A stretch of DNA of 64,000 nt from Ferdinandcohnia sp036965165 (GCF_036965165.1 NZ_JBALOX010000001.1:53397-117396); one strand, 5' to 3'; counted from the stretch's first letter, positions 8,632 to 17,157 are shown. A program made the numbers and translations. Notes: generated by a model from the letters alone, not told the origin.

Positions 8632-9264
8632 TTAAAGCCCTATTTGGTCAGCTGCATATGTCGAATCCTCCTGGCTGTGCCCTTCATACATTAATTGTTC
8701 AATTAAACCTTGCCTTGACATTGGCATTGTATCATTGTAATTTTTTGCATGTCTCACCGCTTGTTCTCTCCAATCTACTTTAATATTATCAACTGCGAAT
8801 GTAGCATCCTCTTTGGAATATCCTTCATATTCCAATTGTTCAATAAGACCTGTCTTTGAGAATGGCATTGTTGAAATATAGTTTTCAGCATGACGAATAG
8901 CGTTTTTTTGTGAAACTGTTAATTGAGGTTCTTCTTTCACTTCTTCTTTAGGTTGTTCCGGTTCAACCTTTACTGGTTCTTTTTCAGCTTCAGGAACTAC
9001 TTCCTTTTCCTTTGGTTCTTCTTGCTCAACTTCGTCTTTTACTTCTGTTTCTGTTATTGGGGATTCTGCTTGTTCAGTTTCAGTTGGCTCACCGCTAAAT
9101 GATAAGGCAGCGATTAACAATACAAAAAATACACCTGTTATAATAAAGTTCTTCTTGGTTTTCTTAGACTTCCTTACTGCCCCAACAATACCTAAGATAA
9201 GAAATACAATCATTCCTACAAGACTAATTAAGCCGATAAACATAGCCAATTCAATCATCTCCAT
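8632..9264 (-). CDS. Ltp-family membrane-anchored surface protein with two Ltp repeats
   Basis: A 210-residue protein with two N-terminal membrane segments (~5-30 and ~40-56), an acidic Glu/Pro-rich stalk (~60-115), and two tandem copies of a ~45-residue Ltp repeat at the C-terminus: 'RHAENYISTMPFSKTGLIEQL' and 'RHAKNYNDTMPMSRQGLIEQL' as their cores. The repeat family is named after Ltp of Streptococcus phage TP-J34, a lipoprotein that blocks DNA injection by superinfecting phage. This copy uses transmembrane anchoring, not a lipobox. It lies beside an IS element. The upstream frame stays open, so a longer original gene is possible. Confidence 0.75.
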   Translation of the reverse strand: MEMIELAMFIGLISLVGMIVFLILGIVGAVRKSKKTKKNFIITGVFFVLLIAALSFSGEPTETEQAESPITETEVKDEVEQEEPKEKEVVPEAEKEPVKVEPEQPKEEVKEEPQLTVSQKNAIRHAENYISTMPFSKTGLIEQLEYEGYSKEDATFAVDNIKVDWREQAVRHAKNYNDTMPMSRQGLIEQLMYEGHSQEDSTYAADQIGL

Positions 9265-9335
9265 TTCCTCTATATCATCTGAAACGATTTCTTCAATTTT
9301 ATTATTGTCTTCTATACCTAATCCATTCGTTACTC

Positions 9336-9540
9336 CTACTTTTCCTTGGGGAACAATGAAATGGATTTAGATATTTCATCTGTAATATTTGAGTATTTTT
9401 CCAGTGCTTCGGGTAGTTTCTCTATGGATGCCTTCAATACTTCAAAGACCAGCATGTTTATAATAGAGGTATTTGACGGATTTGCAAATTTCTGGAGAAT
9501 TAAGTGGAGATATATTAATTGTTTCCAAACAAAAAACGCT
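9336..9540 (-). pseudogene. Probable coding remnant upstream of the Ltp gene
   Basis: A stretch open on the minus strand from ~9540 to a stop at 9336-9338 reads 'VFEVLKASIEKLPEALEKYS' followed by 'NITDEISKSISLFPKEK'; an ATG sits at 9455. It ends exactly where the frame of the Ltp gene becomes open ('VGVTNGLGIEDNNKIEEI'), so a single frameshift could have split one longer gene. A 13-bp direct repeat, AAATTTCTGGAGA, occurs at 9486-9498 and 9544-9556. Low confidence. Confidence 0.3.
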
Positions 9541-9565
9541 TAGAAATTTCTGGAGAGACCTAATT
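9530..9565 (-). terminator. Left arm of the split pbuG-type terminator
   Basis: CAAAAAACGCTTAGAAAT (9530-9547) and GACCTAATT (~9557-9565) are the inverted counterpart of AATCACTAGGTC and ATTTCTAAACGTTTTTTG at 10823-10857. Together they form a terminator hairpin with a T-run on the minus strand, now interrupted by the IS element. Confidence 0.65.
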
Positions 9566-9636
9566 AAATGAGACAAAGGAAAAAACACCCCTCAAGTCGT
9601 ATTTATAAATATGACCATGCAGGAGGTGTTTTTCTT

Positions 9637-9966
9637 ATGGGGAGAACTAAGAATTTTTACTCATATGAGACAAAAATGAAAGCAATTGAAATGAAAATGT
9701 CAGGACAATACTCCAATCGTGAAATTATGGAGGAATTGGGTATTGTAAATGACTCTCAGATAAGGATATGGATGATGTGGTACAGAAAAGGGGAAATGTA
9801 TCGTTTTTCACAACCAATCGGCAAACAATATAGCTTTGGAAAAGGTCCTGAGGAATTGTCCGAAATCGAGCAGCTAAGAAGGCAGAACCAGCATTTACAG
9901 ATTCAGCTAGAAATTTTAAAAAAGTACAAGGAGATCGAAAGGAGCTGGTACCAGAGGTTGTTTTAG
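9637..9966 (+). CDS. IS3-family transposase OrfA (HTH/leucine zipper)
   Basis: A 109-residue protein with an N-terminal helix-turn-helix ('SYETKMKAIEMKMSGQYS', 'REIMEELGIVNDSQIRIW') that binds the terminal repeats, and a C-terminal heptad region ('IEQLRRQNQHLQIQLEILKK') for multimerisation. The ATG is preceded by AGGAGGT (9621-9627). The slippery heptamer A-AAA-AAG at 9918-9924 lies in frame near the end, the classic IS3-family -1 frameshift site that produces the OrfAB transposase. Confidence 0.9.
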   Translation: MGRTKNFYSYETKMKAIEMKMSGQYSNREIMEELGIVNDSQIRIWMMWYRKGEMYRFSQPIGKQYSFGKGPEELSEIEQLRRQNQHLQIQLEILKKYKEIERSWYQRLF

Positions 9967-10802
9967 AACTTGTAGAGGAATTAAAAAGTAAATATACCAT
10001 TTCTACCATTTGTGATTTTATAGGCGTACCACGTTCCACCTATTACCGCTGGAAAAAACATGGAACTCGTAAAATTAGTGAATTAGATTTTCAAATCATA
10101 GAGATTTGTAATAACCATAAGTTTCGAATTGGGTATCGAACTGTAAAAGTCTGGCTTAAAAGAGATTATAATGTGAAAGTTAACCGAAATACAGTACAAA
10201 AAATTATGCAGAAATATAATCTCCAATGTAGAGTAAAACCAAAGAGAAAAGTAAAGTTTGCAGGTGAAAGCAATATAGTTGTTCCTAATCGTTTGGAACG
10301 TGATTTTAAAGCATCTAAGCCAAATGAAAAATGGGTGACAGATATTACTTATCTTCCATTCGGACAATCTATGATGTACCTTTCGAGTATCATGGACCTT
10401 TACAACAATGAGATAATTGCTTACCGAATTAGTTTGAACCAGGATGTAACCCTTGTATTAGATACGTTAAGAGACGCTGTTAAAAAACAGAACGTAGAAG
10501 GAGTAATACTACATAGTGATCAAGGGGCACAGTATACATCCTATGCATTTCAGAATTTAGCCAAAGAAAAAGGCATTATCACAAGCATGTCTCGGAAAGG
10601 CAACTGCTTGGATAACGCCGTCATTGAATCCTTCCATTCCACATTAAAGTCGGAAGAATTCTACTCTCAGCCACGAGAGTACCTTACAAATCCTATTGTA
10701 GTGGAAAAGGTAGAGAATTTCATCTATTATTACAATCAAATCCGACTTCAGGCAAAATTAAACTACCTGTCCCCAATTGAATTTAGGGAACAGGTAGCTT
10801 AG
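9921..10802 (+). CDS. IS3-family transposase OrfB (DDE integrase), read by -1 frameshift
   Basis: In the -1 frame relative to OrfA the sequence stays open from the slippery site to 10802 (about 293 residues). It has an HTH_21-type region ('IGVPRSTYYRWKKHGTRK', 'NHKFRIGYRTVKVWLKR') and an rve catalytic core with the DDE triad: Asp in 'KWVTDITYLPF', Asp in 'ILHSDQGAQYTS', Glu in 'CLDNAVIESFHSTLK', followed by 'YYNQIR'. No separate start codon with a good ribosome-binding site is visible at its beginning, so expression is expected as the OrfAB fusion. Confidence 0.9.
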   Translation, partial: KVQGDRKELVPEVVLELVEELKSKYTISTICDFIGVPRSTYYRWKKHGTRKISELDFQIIEICNNHKFRIGYRTVKVWLKRDYNVKVNRNTVQKIMQKYNLQCRVKPKRKVKFAGESNIVVPNRLERDFKASKPNEKWVTDITYLPFGQSMMYLSSIMDLYNNEIIAYRISLNQDVTLVLDTLRDAVKKQNVEGVILHSDQGAQYTSYAFQNLAKEKGIITSMSRKGNCLDNAVIESFHSTLKSEEFYSQPREYLTNPIVVEKVENFIYYYNQIRLQAKLNYLSPIEFREQVA

Positions 10803-10822
10803 GTGTTTTTTCTGATGTCTCA

Positions 10823-10857
10823 AATCACTAGGTCAGTTCATTTCTAAACGTTTTTTG
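10823..10857 (-). terminator. Right arm of the split terminator
   Basis: AATCACTAGGTC and ATTTCTAAACGTTTTTTG match the inverted complement of 9530-9565 across the IS element. It would originally have terminated the purine permease gene on the minus strand. Confidence 0.65.
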
Positions 10858-10983
10858 ATTGCTAATTACTATAGTATTTCATCCTCTAAAGTAGATGTTA
10901 AAAAGTATGTTCTTTACTATGATATTTATTAATTTCTCCCTATCAACAGAACCCGTTAGCTTTGAACTACCAAGTTTTTTGTA

Positions 10984-12285
10984 TCAATGAGGTAAATACG
11001 CAAGTTGGTAGAAGAACAATACTGCAAAAATATACAAGAGCGGATGAACTTCTCTCCATTTTCCTCTAACAACCTTCATGAGCGGGTATGAAATAAAGCC
11101 TAATGCAATCCCAGTTGCGATGCTTGATGTAAGTGGCATGCTGAGAATGATTAAAAATGCAGGGAAGGCCTCATCAATCTCATTCCACCTAATGTCCTTA
11201 ATGCTTCCCATCATCAAGGATCCTACAATGATTAAGGTAGGTGCTGTAATAGCGGCAATACCAGAAACAGCACTCACTAAAGGTCCGAAAAAGGCAGCTA
11301 GTACAAAGAGGACTGCAACGGTAACCGAAGTTAAACCAGTCCTACCACCTGCAGCCACCCCTGTTGACGATTCAATGTAAGCACTAGTGGGGCTTGTTCC
11401 AAACATCGCTCCAACCGTTGTACCCACTGAGTCGGCAAGTAGGGCTTGTCTAGCACGCGGCATGACATTTCCCTTCATAAGCCCCGCCTGTTCTGCAACT
11501 CCAATCATCGTTCCCGTAGTATCGAAAATGGTAACGAGTAAAAAGGAGAAAACAACAGCGTATAGACCGTACTGAATCACATCGACTATTGCAGCAAATG
11601 GATTTGCGATAATTAAGCCTTCAGGAAGTGACGGCGCATTTACGAATCCTTCTTTAAACTCAAGCTGTCCAGTAAAATATGCAATAATGGCAGTGATGAT
11701 CATTCCAAAAAATAAGGCACCATTTACGTTGCGTGACATGAGAATAAGGGTGATAGCTAACCCTACGAGCGCTAAAATGACAGGTGGTGAGTGTAAATCA
11801 CCTAGAGTCACTAGATTTGTTGGGTGTGCGGTAATTATTCCGGTTAGTCTTAGGCCGATAAATGCAATAAATAAACCAATTCCTGCAGTGATTCCGTGTT
11901 TCAGGTTTGGTGGAATTGCCTCAATTAATTTTTCACGAAATGGTGTTAACGATAGGATTACAAAAATGATACCAGCTACAAATACAGCAGCAAATGCTGT
12001 ATGGTAGGTAATGTTTTCGTTTGCACCAACAACCGAGTACGCGAAAAAGGCATTTAACCCCATCCCAGGAGCAATCGCAATTGGATAATTCGCAAACAGC
12101 GCCATCCATAGTGTTCCAACAACAGTTGCGATAATCGTTGCTAAAAATACCTGCTCAAACGGAACACCCGCATCTGATAAAATTACGGGGTTTACGACAA
12201 CAACATACACCATTGTTAAAAAGGTCGTAATCCCTGCAAGAACTTCCTTTTTTACACTGGTATTAAGCTCTGATAATTTAAACAT
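10984..12285 (-). CDS. Purine (hypoxanthine/guanine/adenine) permease, AzgA type
   Basis: A 433-residue polytopic membrane protein of the NCS2/AzgA group: 'AGITTFLTMVYVVVVNP' near residues 17-33, 'APGMGLNAFFAY' near 73-84, 'FDTTGTMIGVAEQAGLM' near 250-270, and 'TSAYIESSTGVAAGGRTGLT' near 300-320. Length matches B. subtilis PbuG (440 aa) and PbuO (432 aa); I cannot decide between them. GGAGGT precedes the ATG. No purine riboswitch consensus is seen upstream, but paired CGAA-core sites suggest PurR control. The IS element has broken its terminator. Confidence 0.88.
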   Translation of the reverse strand: MFKLSELNTSVKKEVLAGITTFLTMVYVVVVNPVILSDAGVPFEQVFLATIIATVVGTLWMALFANYPIAIAPGMGLNAFFAYSVVGANENITYHTAFAAVFVAGIIFVILSLTPFREKLIEAIPPNLKHGITAGIGLFIAFIGLRLTGIITAHPTNLVTLGDLHSPPVILALVGLAITLILMSRNVNGALFFGMIITAIIAYFTGQLEFKEGFVNAPSLPEGLIIANPFAAIVDVIQYGLYAVVFSFLLVTIFDTTGTMIGVAEQAGLMKGNVMPRARQALLADSVGTTVGAMFGTSPTSAYIESSTGVAAGGRTGLTSVTVAVLFVLAAFFGPLVSAVSGIAAITAPTLIIVGSLMMGSIKDIRWNEIDEAFPAFLIILSMPLTSSIATGIALGFISYPLMKVVRGKWREVHPLLYIFAVLFFYQLAYLPH

Positions 12286-12297
12286 CGTTTATGTACC

Positions 12298-12345
12298 TCC
12301 AAAAGACGAACAATTTAAAAATCCTTTTCTATAATATTCGTTTCC
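12298..12345 (-). promoter_or_regulatory. Candidate PurR boxes upstream of the purine permease gene
   Basis: AAAGACGAACAATT (near 12302-12315) resembles the PurBox (core CGAAC followed by A/T). An inverted partner with TTCG at 12337-12340 lies 30 bases away core to core, close to the spacing known for B. subtilis PurR targets. The match is imperfect. Confidence 0.4.
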
Positions 12346-12486
12346 GTTATAGACTTCAAGTTTTATATAAAATTGTTTTAGGATAGTTTTCCCTAAAAGG
12401 TGTTTTGGTGGGGTGGAAAATCATGGGTTGTTGGTTAAAATATAAACAGAGCGTTAATATTTTTTAAATAGCGGGGGGAAACATAC

Positions 12487-13062
12487 GTGACAAAAGAAAA
12501 TAGCATTAAAAATGAGCTATCACATGAACAACGTGAAATATTATTCAAAACACTGAAGGCGCGTTTTGATAAGAATATGCACCGCCATAAAAGACTTGAT
12601 TGGGCAAAGGTTCAAGCAAAGCTAGAGGCTAATCCTAAAAAACTGTGGTCACTTAATGAAATGGAAAGAACCGGTGGGGAACCAGATGTTGTAGGTCATG
12701 ATCAAAGTAATGACGAATTCATTTTCTATGATTGTTCAGCAGAAAGTCCTAAAGGTCGTAGAAGTTTATGTTATGACCGTGAAGCTTTGGAGTCGAGGAA
12801 GAAGCATAAGCCAGAAAATAGCGCAATTGATTTGGCAAATGAAATGGGTATTGAGATGTTAACGGAAGAACAATATCGAGAATTGCAGGAACTCGATAAT
12901 TTTGATTTGAAAACATCAAGTTGGGTGCAAACACTAGCTAACATTCGAAAACTCGGTGGAGCGATCTTTTGTGATCGTCGCTATGATACTATCTTTGTGT
13001 ACCATAATGGGGCCGATTCCTACTATGCTGCTAGGGGTTTTCGTGGCACGCTAAGGGTCTAA
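12487..13062 (+). CDS. DUF4256-family protein
   Basis: A 191-residue soluble protein starting at GTG with GGGGGG at 12474-12479. Features: 'KARFDKNMHRHKRLDWAKV', 'LWSLNEMERTGGEPDVVGHD', 'FIFYDCSAESPKGRRSLCYD' and a C-terminal 'FCDRRYDTIFVYHNGADSYY'. This conserved layout is the DUF4256 family; no enzymatic function is established. It is a single gene ending in a hairpin shared with the convergent ywhB. Confidence 0.8.
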   Translation: MTKENSIKNELSHEQREILFKTLKARFDKNMHRHKRLDWAKVQAKLEANPKKLWSLNEMERTGGEPDVVGHDQSNDEFIFYDCSAESPKGRRSLCYDREALESRKKHKPENSAIDLANEMGIEMLTEEQYRELQELDNFDLKTSSWVQTLANIRKLGGAIFCDRRYDTIFVYHNGADSYYAARGFRGTLRV

Positions 13063-13079
13063 ATGTAATGGATAAACAT

Positions 13080-13110
13080 GAGGATTGTCCATTATTGGAA
13101 CAATCCTCAT
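13080..13110. terminator. Hairpin between convergent DUF4256 gene and ywhB
   Basis: GAGGATTGT pairs with ACAATCCTC around CCATTATTGGA. The stem is strong but lacks a long T-run. Confidence 0.6.
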
Positions 13111-13121
13111 CCTGATAATCT

Positions 13122-13310
13122 CTATTCTACATCGCTCAAACGTTTGCCGGCCACTGCGTAATGATTTTTCGTCATTTCCTCAATAAACACAACAATTTTC
13201 TCCTCTGAAGCTCCAGTTGTTTCAGATACAGCAGCTGTTACTTTTTCAACGAGCGCCTTTTTTTGTTCTTCAGTGCGTCCCTCTAGCATTTTGACTGTTA
13301 CGTATGGCAA
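13122..13310 (-). CDS. ywhB: 4-oxalocrotonate tautomerase-family protein YwhB
   Basis: A 62-residue tautomerase subunit with the catalytic N-terminal proline (Pro2 in 'MPYVTVKMLEGRT', Pro1 after Met removal) and 'VTAAVSETTGASEEKIVVFI'. It matches B. subtilis YwhB, a promiscuous 2-hydroxymuconate tautomerase, in length and neighbourhood (next to ywhC-ywhD). Physiological substrate is unknown. Confidence 0.9.
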   Translation of the reverse strand: MPYVTVKMLEGRTEEQKKALVEKVTAAVSETTGASEEKIVVFIEEMTKNHYAVAGKRLSDVE

Positions 13311-13396
13311 ATTGATCTCTCCAATCTATGATTTATAAAGCATTACGAATATTGTATACTGAAAATAATAACTTTTCTAGAATAAGGAGAAATTTG

Positions 13397-14077
13397 GTGG
13401 AACAATTAAGTGGTTTTTTACGTTATGACTTAAACTTGATTCCGTATGTTGTCATCTCACTTTTGGTTGCATTTACGGTTCATGAATTTGCACATGCTTA
13501 TGTCGCCTATAAGTTTGGCGATGATACGGCGAAGCGGCAGGGGAGATTAACGCTAAATCCAATTTCCCACTTGGATCCGTTTGGTACGATTCTTATTTTT
13601 CTTGCGGGGTTTGGCTGGGCTCGTCCTGTACCGGTGAATCGATTTCATTTTAAAAGGCCACGGCTTGCTGGAATCCTTGTTTCAGTTGCAGGTCCGTTAA
13701 GTAACCTGATCGCTGCAGCACTAGCATTGCTCATTTATATCATATTTATTCGAGTAGGCGTGTTTGCGGCAATACCAGAGTCGGTAGGAGAAGGTTTTGA
13801 AACATTCTTTAATCTATTTGTCCAATTAAACATTGTGCTTTTCATTTTTAACTTACTGCCGTTCCCGCCACTTGATGGGTATCGCATCATAGAAGACCTT
13901 GTGCCACAGCGAATTCGACCAAGGTTAACACAATATGAGGGCTTAGGAATTGTACTATTTTTAGTATTGGTGATTACACCACTTGGGGACCGATTTTTAT
14001 ACCCGTTACTTCACGGTGGAGTCAACGCCATCTCAGGTATATTGGTCGCGATTTTCAGGCCAATCCTTCAATTATAA
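13397..14077 (+). CDS. ywhC: Site-2 protease-like M50 metallopeptidase YwhC
   Basis: A 226-residue membrane protein with the zinc-binding HExxH motif in 'TVHEFAHAYVAYKFGDDTAK' (second membrane span) and a distal 'NLLPFPPLDGYRI' that supplies the third ligand, the NPxDG-like motif of S2P proteases. The start is set at GTG 13397 because AAGGAGA (13384-13390) is six bases upstream; the earlier ATG at 13328 has no ribosome-binding site. The length agrees with B. subtilis YwhC (about 219). Intramembrane substrate unknown. Confidence 0.87.
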   Translation: MEQLSGFLRYDLNLIPYVVISLLVAFTVHEFAHAYVAYKFGDDTAKRQGRLTLNPISHLDPFGTILIFLAGFGWARPVPVNRFHFKRPRLAGILVSVAGPLSNLIAAALALLIYIIFIRVGVFAAIPESVGEGFETFFNLFVQLNIVLFIFNLLPFPPLDGYRIIEDLVPQRIRPRLTQYEGLGIVLFLVLVITPLGDRFLYPLLHGGVNAISGILVAIFRPILQL

Positions 14078-14134
14078 AATTAGACATTCATATGATAAAC
14101 TAGTAAGTAATGAGTAAAAGGGAAAGGTGGATGT

Positions 14135-14647
14135 ATGGTGGATCAAAATAAGAAAAAAGTTGCCTTTAATATCATTAAAAATGATCCAACAGATGGTCAC
14201 AAAGGATATGGGATTGGGGCGCTGAGCCTTGAAAATATTTCACCTGTATTCGTTGATATAGACGATGAAGATGTTTTCGTTGATGTTGGTGCAATGCATG
14301 CAAGAAGCGTCGTCGAAAAAGGTATTAAATTTCTACCAAATAAAGAGGATGTTCCTAACGGAAAACCATATTGGCTTGTTTGGGTAACGATTGATCGCAA
14401 GGAAGTGGGCCCATATTATGCGGGTGTAACAGCTTGTTACATGACAGTTGATCGGTCGATTCGCCGCGGCTATAAATCATTACCTGAGCATGTGAACAAA
14501 ATGGATAAATCTTTAAAACGCCATATCATGGTTGATTTTATGGATGACAAATCAAAGAAGCTGTTGTCGAACTTCTTAATCAATCACAATAAAGAAATTT
14601 GGGATAACTCTACTGACGAGCTAAAAGAGGGGCTAAAAGTAGAATAA
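14135..14647 (+). CDS. ywhD: Conserved protein YwhD
   Basis: A 170-residue cytosolic protein of the Bacillus-specific YwhD family, with 'GHKGYGIGALSLENISPVFV', 'VDVGAMHARSVVEKGIKF' and 'MTVDRSIRRGYKSLPEHV'. GGAAAGGTGG lies upstream. It follows ywhC as in B. subtilis and is convergent with pbpG. Function unknown. Confidence 0.9.
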   Translation: MVDQNKKKVAFNIIKNDPTDGHKGYGIGALSLENISPVFVDIDDEDVFVDVGAMHARSVVEKGIKFLPNKEDVPNGKPYWLVWVTIDRKEVGPYYAGVTACYMTVDRSIRRGYKSLPEHVNKMDKSLKRHIMVDFMDDKSKKLLSNFLINHNKEIWDNSTDELKEGLKVE

Positions 14648-14758
14648 AGGTTCTCTAATTGTGACATTTTAGTGAACAAACGTACTAAAGCTTGAGCTTT
14701 TTTAATAAAATAAAGTACACTAAATTTACAATGTACACACATTGAGGCTAGGACATAG

Positions 14759-14790
14759 AAACCCCCAGGACTTACACAGTCTGGGGGTTT
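14759..14790. terminator. Bidirectional terminator between ywhD and pbpG
   Basis: AAACCCCCAG (14759-14768) pairs with CTGGGGGTTT (14781-14790); the arms give A- and T-runs on both exits. Confidence 0.85.
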
Positions 14791-14802
14791 CGCTTTATCG
14801 TG

Positions 14803-16872
14803 TTAAAACCAATCAAACATCCGTTTAAAGAAGCCTTTCTTCTCTTTTTCTTCGTTATTCTTTGGATTTTCCTTCTTCGCATCTTCTGCATTTTTCGAGC
14901 AATATTCCGTTGGCTCAGTTCCTTTTTTATAAAAAGTAAGTCTGGAAACAGGGCAATCCTTTGTTGGGAGCAACCCTGTCTCGGGATTTACATACACCCC
15001 GACAACACCTTCTGTAGGTTTAAATGGTTTTGGCGCAATATCCTGATGTGCTTCCTCCATGAACCCGGCCCAAATATTTTTAGCATATTGTTTTTCTGCC
15101 ACAATTGTCATTTCTTCGTTCTGGTCATATCCCGTCCAAATTCCGGCTACAATCTGCGGTGAGTATCCAATCATCCAGCTATCCGTGTCAGTTGATCCTG
15201 ATTTCCCGGCGTAAAATCGTGTCAGCTTATCGCTAATCGTTCTCCCTGTTACAGATGTATAATCATTTAATTTTTCATCAAACATTCCTGTCATTAGCTG
15301 TGTTGTTACAAACGCGAGATCCTCATCAAGCACCTTTTTAGGTTTTGGGGTATTTTCATAAATGACCTCACCTTTGTAATTTTCAACCCTGGTGATAAAA
15401 ATCGGTTTATGAAGGTTCCCGCCATTGTCAATTGTTGCGTATGCATTGACCATTTCAAGTACACTAACACCAGACGTTCCTAGTGCAAGTGAAGGGACAT
15501 CCTTCAGTTTGCTTGTAACTCCAAGTTTTTTCGCAGTGTCAACAAGTTCACCGTCACCAAGGAAAAGATGCGTTTTTACGGCGTACACATTATCAGATAA
15601 GGCAATAGCCTGTGCTAATGTAATTGAGTCGTTGGCATAGTAATTTTTATAATTCCGTGGTGTATAGGTTGAGCGATTTTTATCATACGAAAATGTTGTG
15701 AGCTCGCTTCGAATTTGTGTTGACGGTGTGTAGCCTTTTTCAAGTGCTGCGTAGTATAAAAATGGTTTAAAGGTTGAACCAGGCTGACGTTTCGCCTGAG
15801 TCGCCCGGTTAAATGGGCTCTCCCCGAAATCTCTCCCGCCAATCAACGCCCGAATCTCACCATTTTTCGGATCCATTGCAACAAATCCGAGCTGAATCTT
15901 CGAATCTTCCTTAATGATGTTTACGGTTTTTTCCTCAGCGATTTTTTGAAGCTTTGGGTCGAGTGTAGTGTAGACACGTAAGCCGCCCGTTTCAATTGAT
16001 TTTTGGTCAAGCTTCAATTTTGAGTGGAGCTCCTTTTTTACAACATCCTGAAAATATGGAGCAATATCCTCGCGTGCAACGAATTTATTACCCGTCAAGC
16101 TAAGTTTTTCTGCTCGAGCTTGTTCAGCTGTCTTTTTTGAAATGACACCATTCTCAACCATTGAACGAAGAACGACATGTTGTCGCTGTTTTGCTTTTTC
16201 CTCATTTACTAATGGAGAGTAATGGGTCGGACCCTTTGGGATTCCGGCAAGCATTGATGCTTCCGCTAGTGACAACTCGCTTGCTCTTTTTCCGAAATAG
16301 TAATTTGCAGCAGCTTCAATTCCGTAGACACCATGTCCGTAATAAATCGTATTTAAATAGCCCTCTAAAATCTCTTTCTTGGTATAGCTTTGCTCAAGCC
16401 GAATTGTATAAAGGGCTTCGGTTAGTTTTCGATTCCATGTTTTTTCATGCTCTAAAAACAGGTTTCTCGAATATTGTTGGGTAATAGTACTCGCCCCTTG
16501 GACCTTTGCCATCGCTTTAATGTCCGCAATGATGGCACCGCCAATCCGTTTGTAGTCAAAACCATGATGGTCAAAAAAGTTTCGGTCCTCAATCGACACT
16601 GTCGCGTCAACAACAGCCTCGGACATATCATCAAGTGATACCCAATAGCGGGTCTCACCCTGGTGGCGTTCTTCCCCGATTAAAGTTCCATCCTCGGCAT
16701 AAAATAAGGTCGACAACGGAACCGCTAGAGGAGGTGCCCCCTGGGTTTTTGCATAGGAAAGCACGCCTAAAATCCCGACTGCCATCAGGGTACAGCCGAT
16801 TAAGCCAATAAAAAGACATGCGCGTAAAATCTTAAGGGCGATTTTTATCCGATCATTTGTGATAAGCTCCAC
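14803..16872 (-). CDS. pbpG: Class A penicillin-binding protein PbpG (PBP2d)
   Basis: A 689-residue bifunctional peptidoglycan synthase. N-terminal anchor (~12-38), GT51 transglycosylase domain with 'SIEDRNFFDHHGFDYKR' (catalytic Glu95) and 'GASTITQQYSRNLF', then a transpeptidase domain with Ser366 in STFK, SDN at 426-428 and KSG at 557-559. The C-terminal tail is Lys/Glu-rich. Start is GTG 16872 with GAGGTG upstream. Length and position beside ywhD match B. subtilis PbpG (YwhE, 691 aa), a sigma-F-dependent PBP used in forespore engulfment and cortex assembly. Confidence 0.92.
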   Translation of the reverse strand: MELITNDRIKIALKILRACLFIGLIGCTLMAVGILGVLSYAKTQGAPPLAVPLSTLFYAEDGTLIGEERHQGETRYWVSLDDMSEAVVDATVSIEDRNFFDHHGFDYKRIGGAIIADIKAMAKVQGASTITQQYSRNLFLEHEKTWNRKLTEALYTIRLEQSYTKKEILEGYLNTIYYGHGVYGIEAAANYYFGKRASELSLAEASMLAGIPKGPTHYSPLVNEEKAKQRQHVVLRSMVENGVISKKTAEQARAEKLSLTGNKFVAREDIAPYFQDVVKKELHSKLKLDQKSIETGGLRVYTTLDPKLQKIAEEKTVNIIKEDSKIQLGFVAMDPKNGEIRALIGGRDFGESPFNRATQAKRQPGSTFKPFLYYAALEKGYTPSTQIRSELTTFSYDKNRSTYTPRNYKNYYANDSITLAQAIALSDNVYAVKTHLFLGDGELVDTAKKLGVTSKLKDVPSLALGTSGVSVLEMVNAYATIDNGGNLHKPIFITRVENYKGEVIYENTPKPKKVLDEDLAFVTTQLMTGMFDEKLNDYTSVTGRTISDKLTRFYAGKSGSTDTDSWMIGYSPQIVAGIWTGYDQNEEMTIVAEKQYAKNIWAGFMEEAHQDIAPKPFKPTEGVVGVYVNPETGLLPTKDCPVSRLTFYKKGTEPTEYCSKNAEDAKKENPKNNEEKEKKGFFKRMFDWF

Positions 16873-17157
16873 CAGGGTTCACCTCTCTCTTTTTCTATTT
16901 TTCTCGGGCATATATCAATCAGTATGAAAAAAATTCCACTATTTTAAACATTAATTTGAAAAATTTTCTTGCATTTTCTCTGGATTCATCTATACTTTTT
17001 TGAGTTGAGAGAAATCCGGAAGCTAGCTTTACATACGCCAAGGCAAATCCATCAACTTTTGCCCTTAAGTAAAACCGGGCAAAAACATCAATTTTTTTGA
17101 AGGAATAGGGAACGATAAAGGGATAGAATCCCTGAATTTTTCAATCGAAAGGATGTT
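16873..17157. other. Divergent pbpG/speE intergenic region with leader hairpins
   Basis: The speE-proximal half contains TTTTGCCC (17057-17064) pairing with GGGCAAAA (17077-17084), and the small hairpin AGGGAT-aga-ATCCCT near 17118-17132 followed by GAATTTTTC, which could act as a weak attenuator. No known riboswitch was recognised. Confidence 0.4.

Larger units (their letters stand above)
9569..10822 (+). mobile_element. Insertion sequence of the IS3 family (IS150-like)
   Basis: 1254 bp bounded by 21-bp terminal inverted repeats: TGAGACAaagGAAAAAACACC at 9569-9589 and its imperfect complement GGTGTTTTTTCtgaTGTCTCA at 10802-10822, with TG...CA termini. It carries overlapping orfA and orfB joined by a -1 frameshift signal, so it looks intact. 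No clear 3-4 bp target duplication is seen (only AA on both sides). The insertion lies in the loop of a terminator hairpin. Confidence 0.92.

Noticed and set aside
9346..9543. 65-codon plus-strand frame left of the IS
   Set aside because: No ribosome-binding site; the minus strand of the same region gives a more protein-like sequence.
12286..12486. Purine riboswitch upstream of the purine permease gene
   Set aside because: None of the conserved junction sequences of the purine aptamer could be found; PurR boxes are a better fit.
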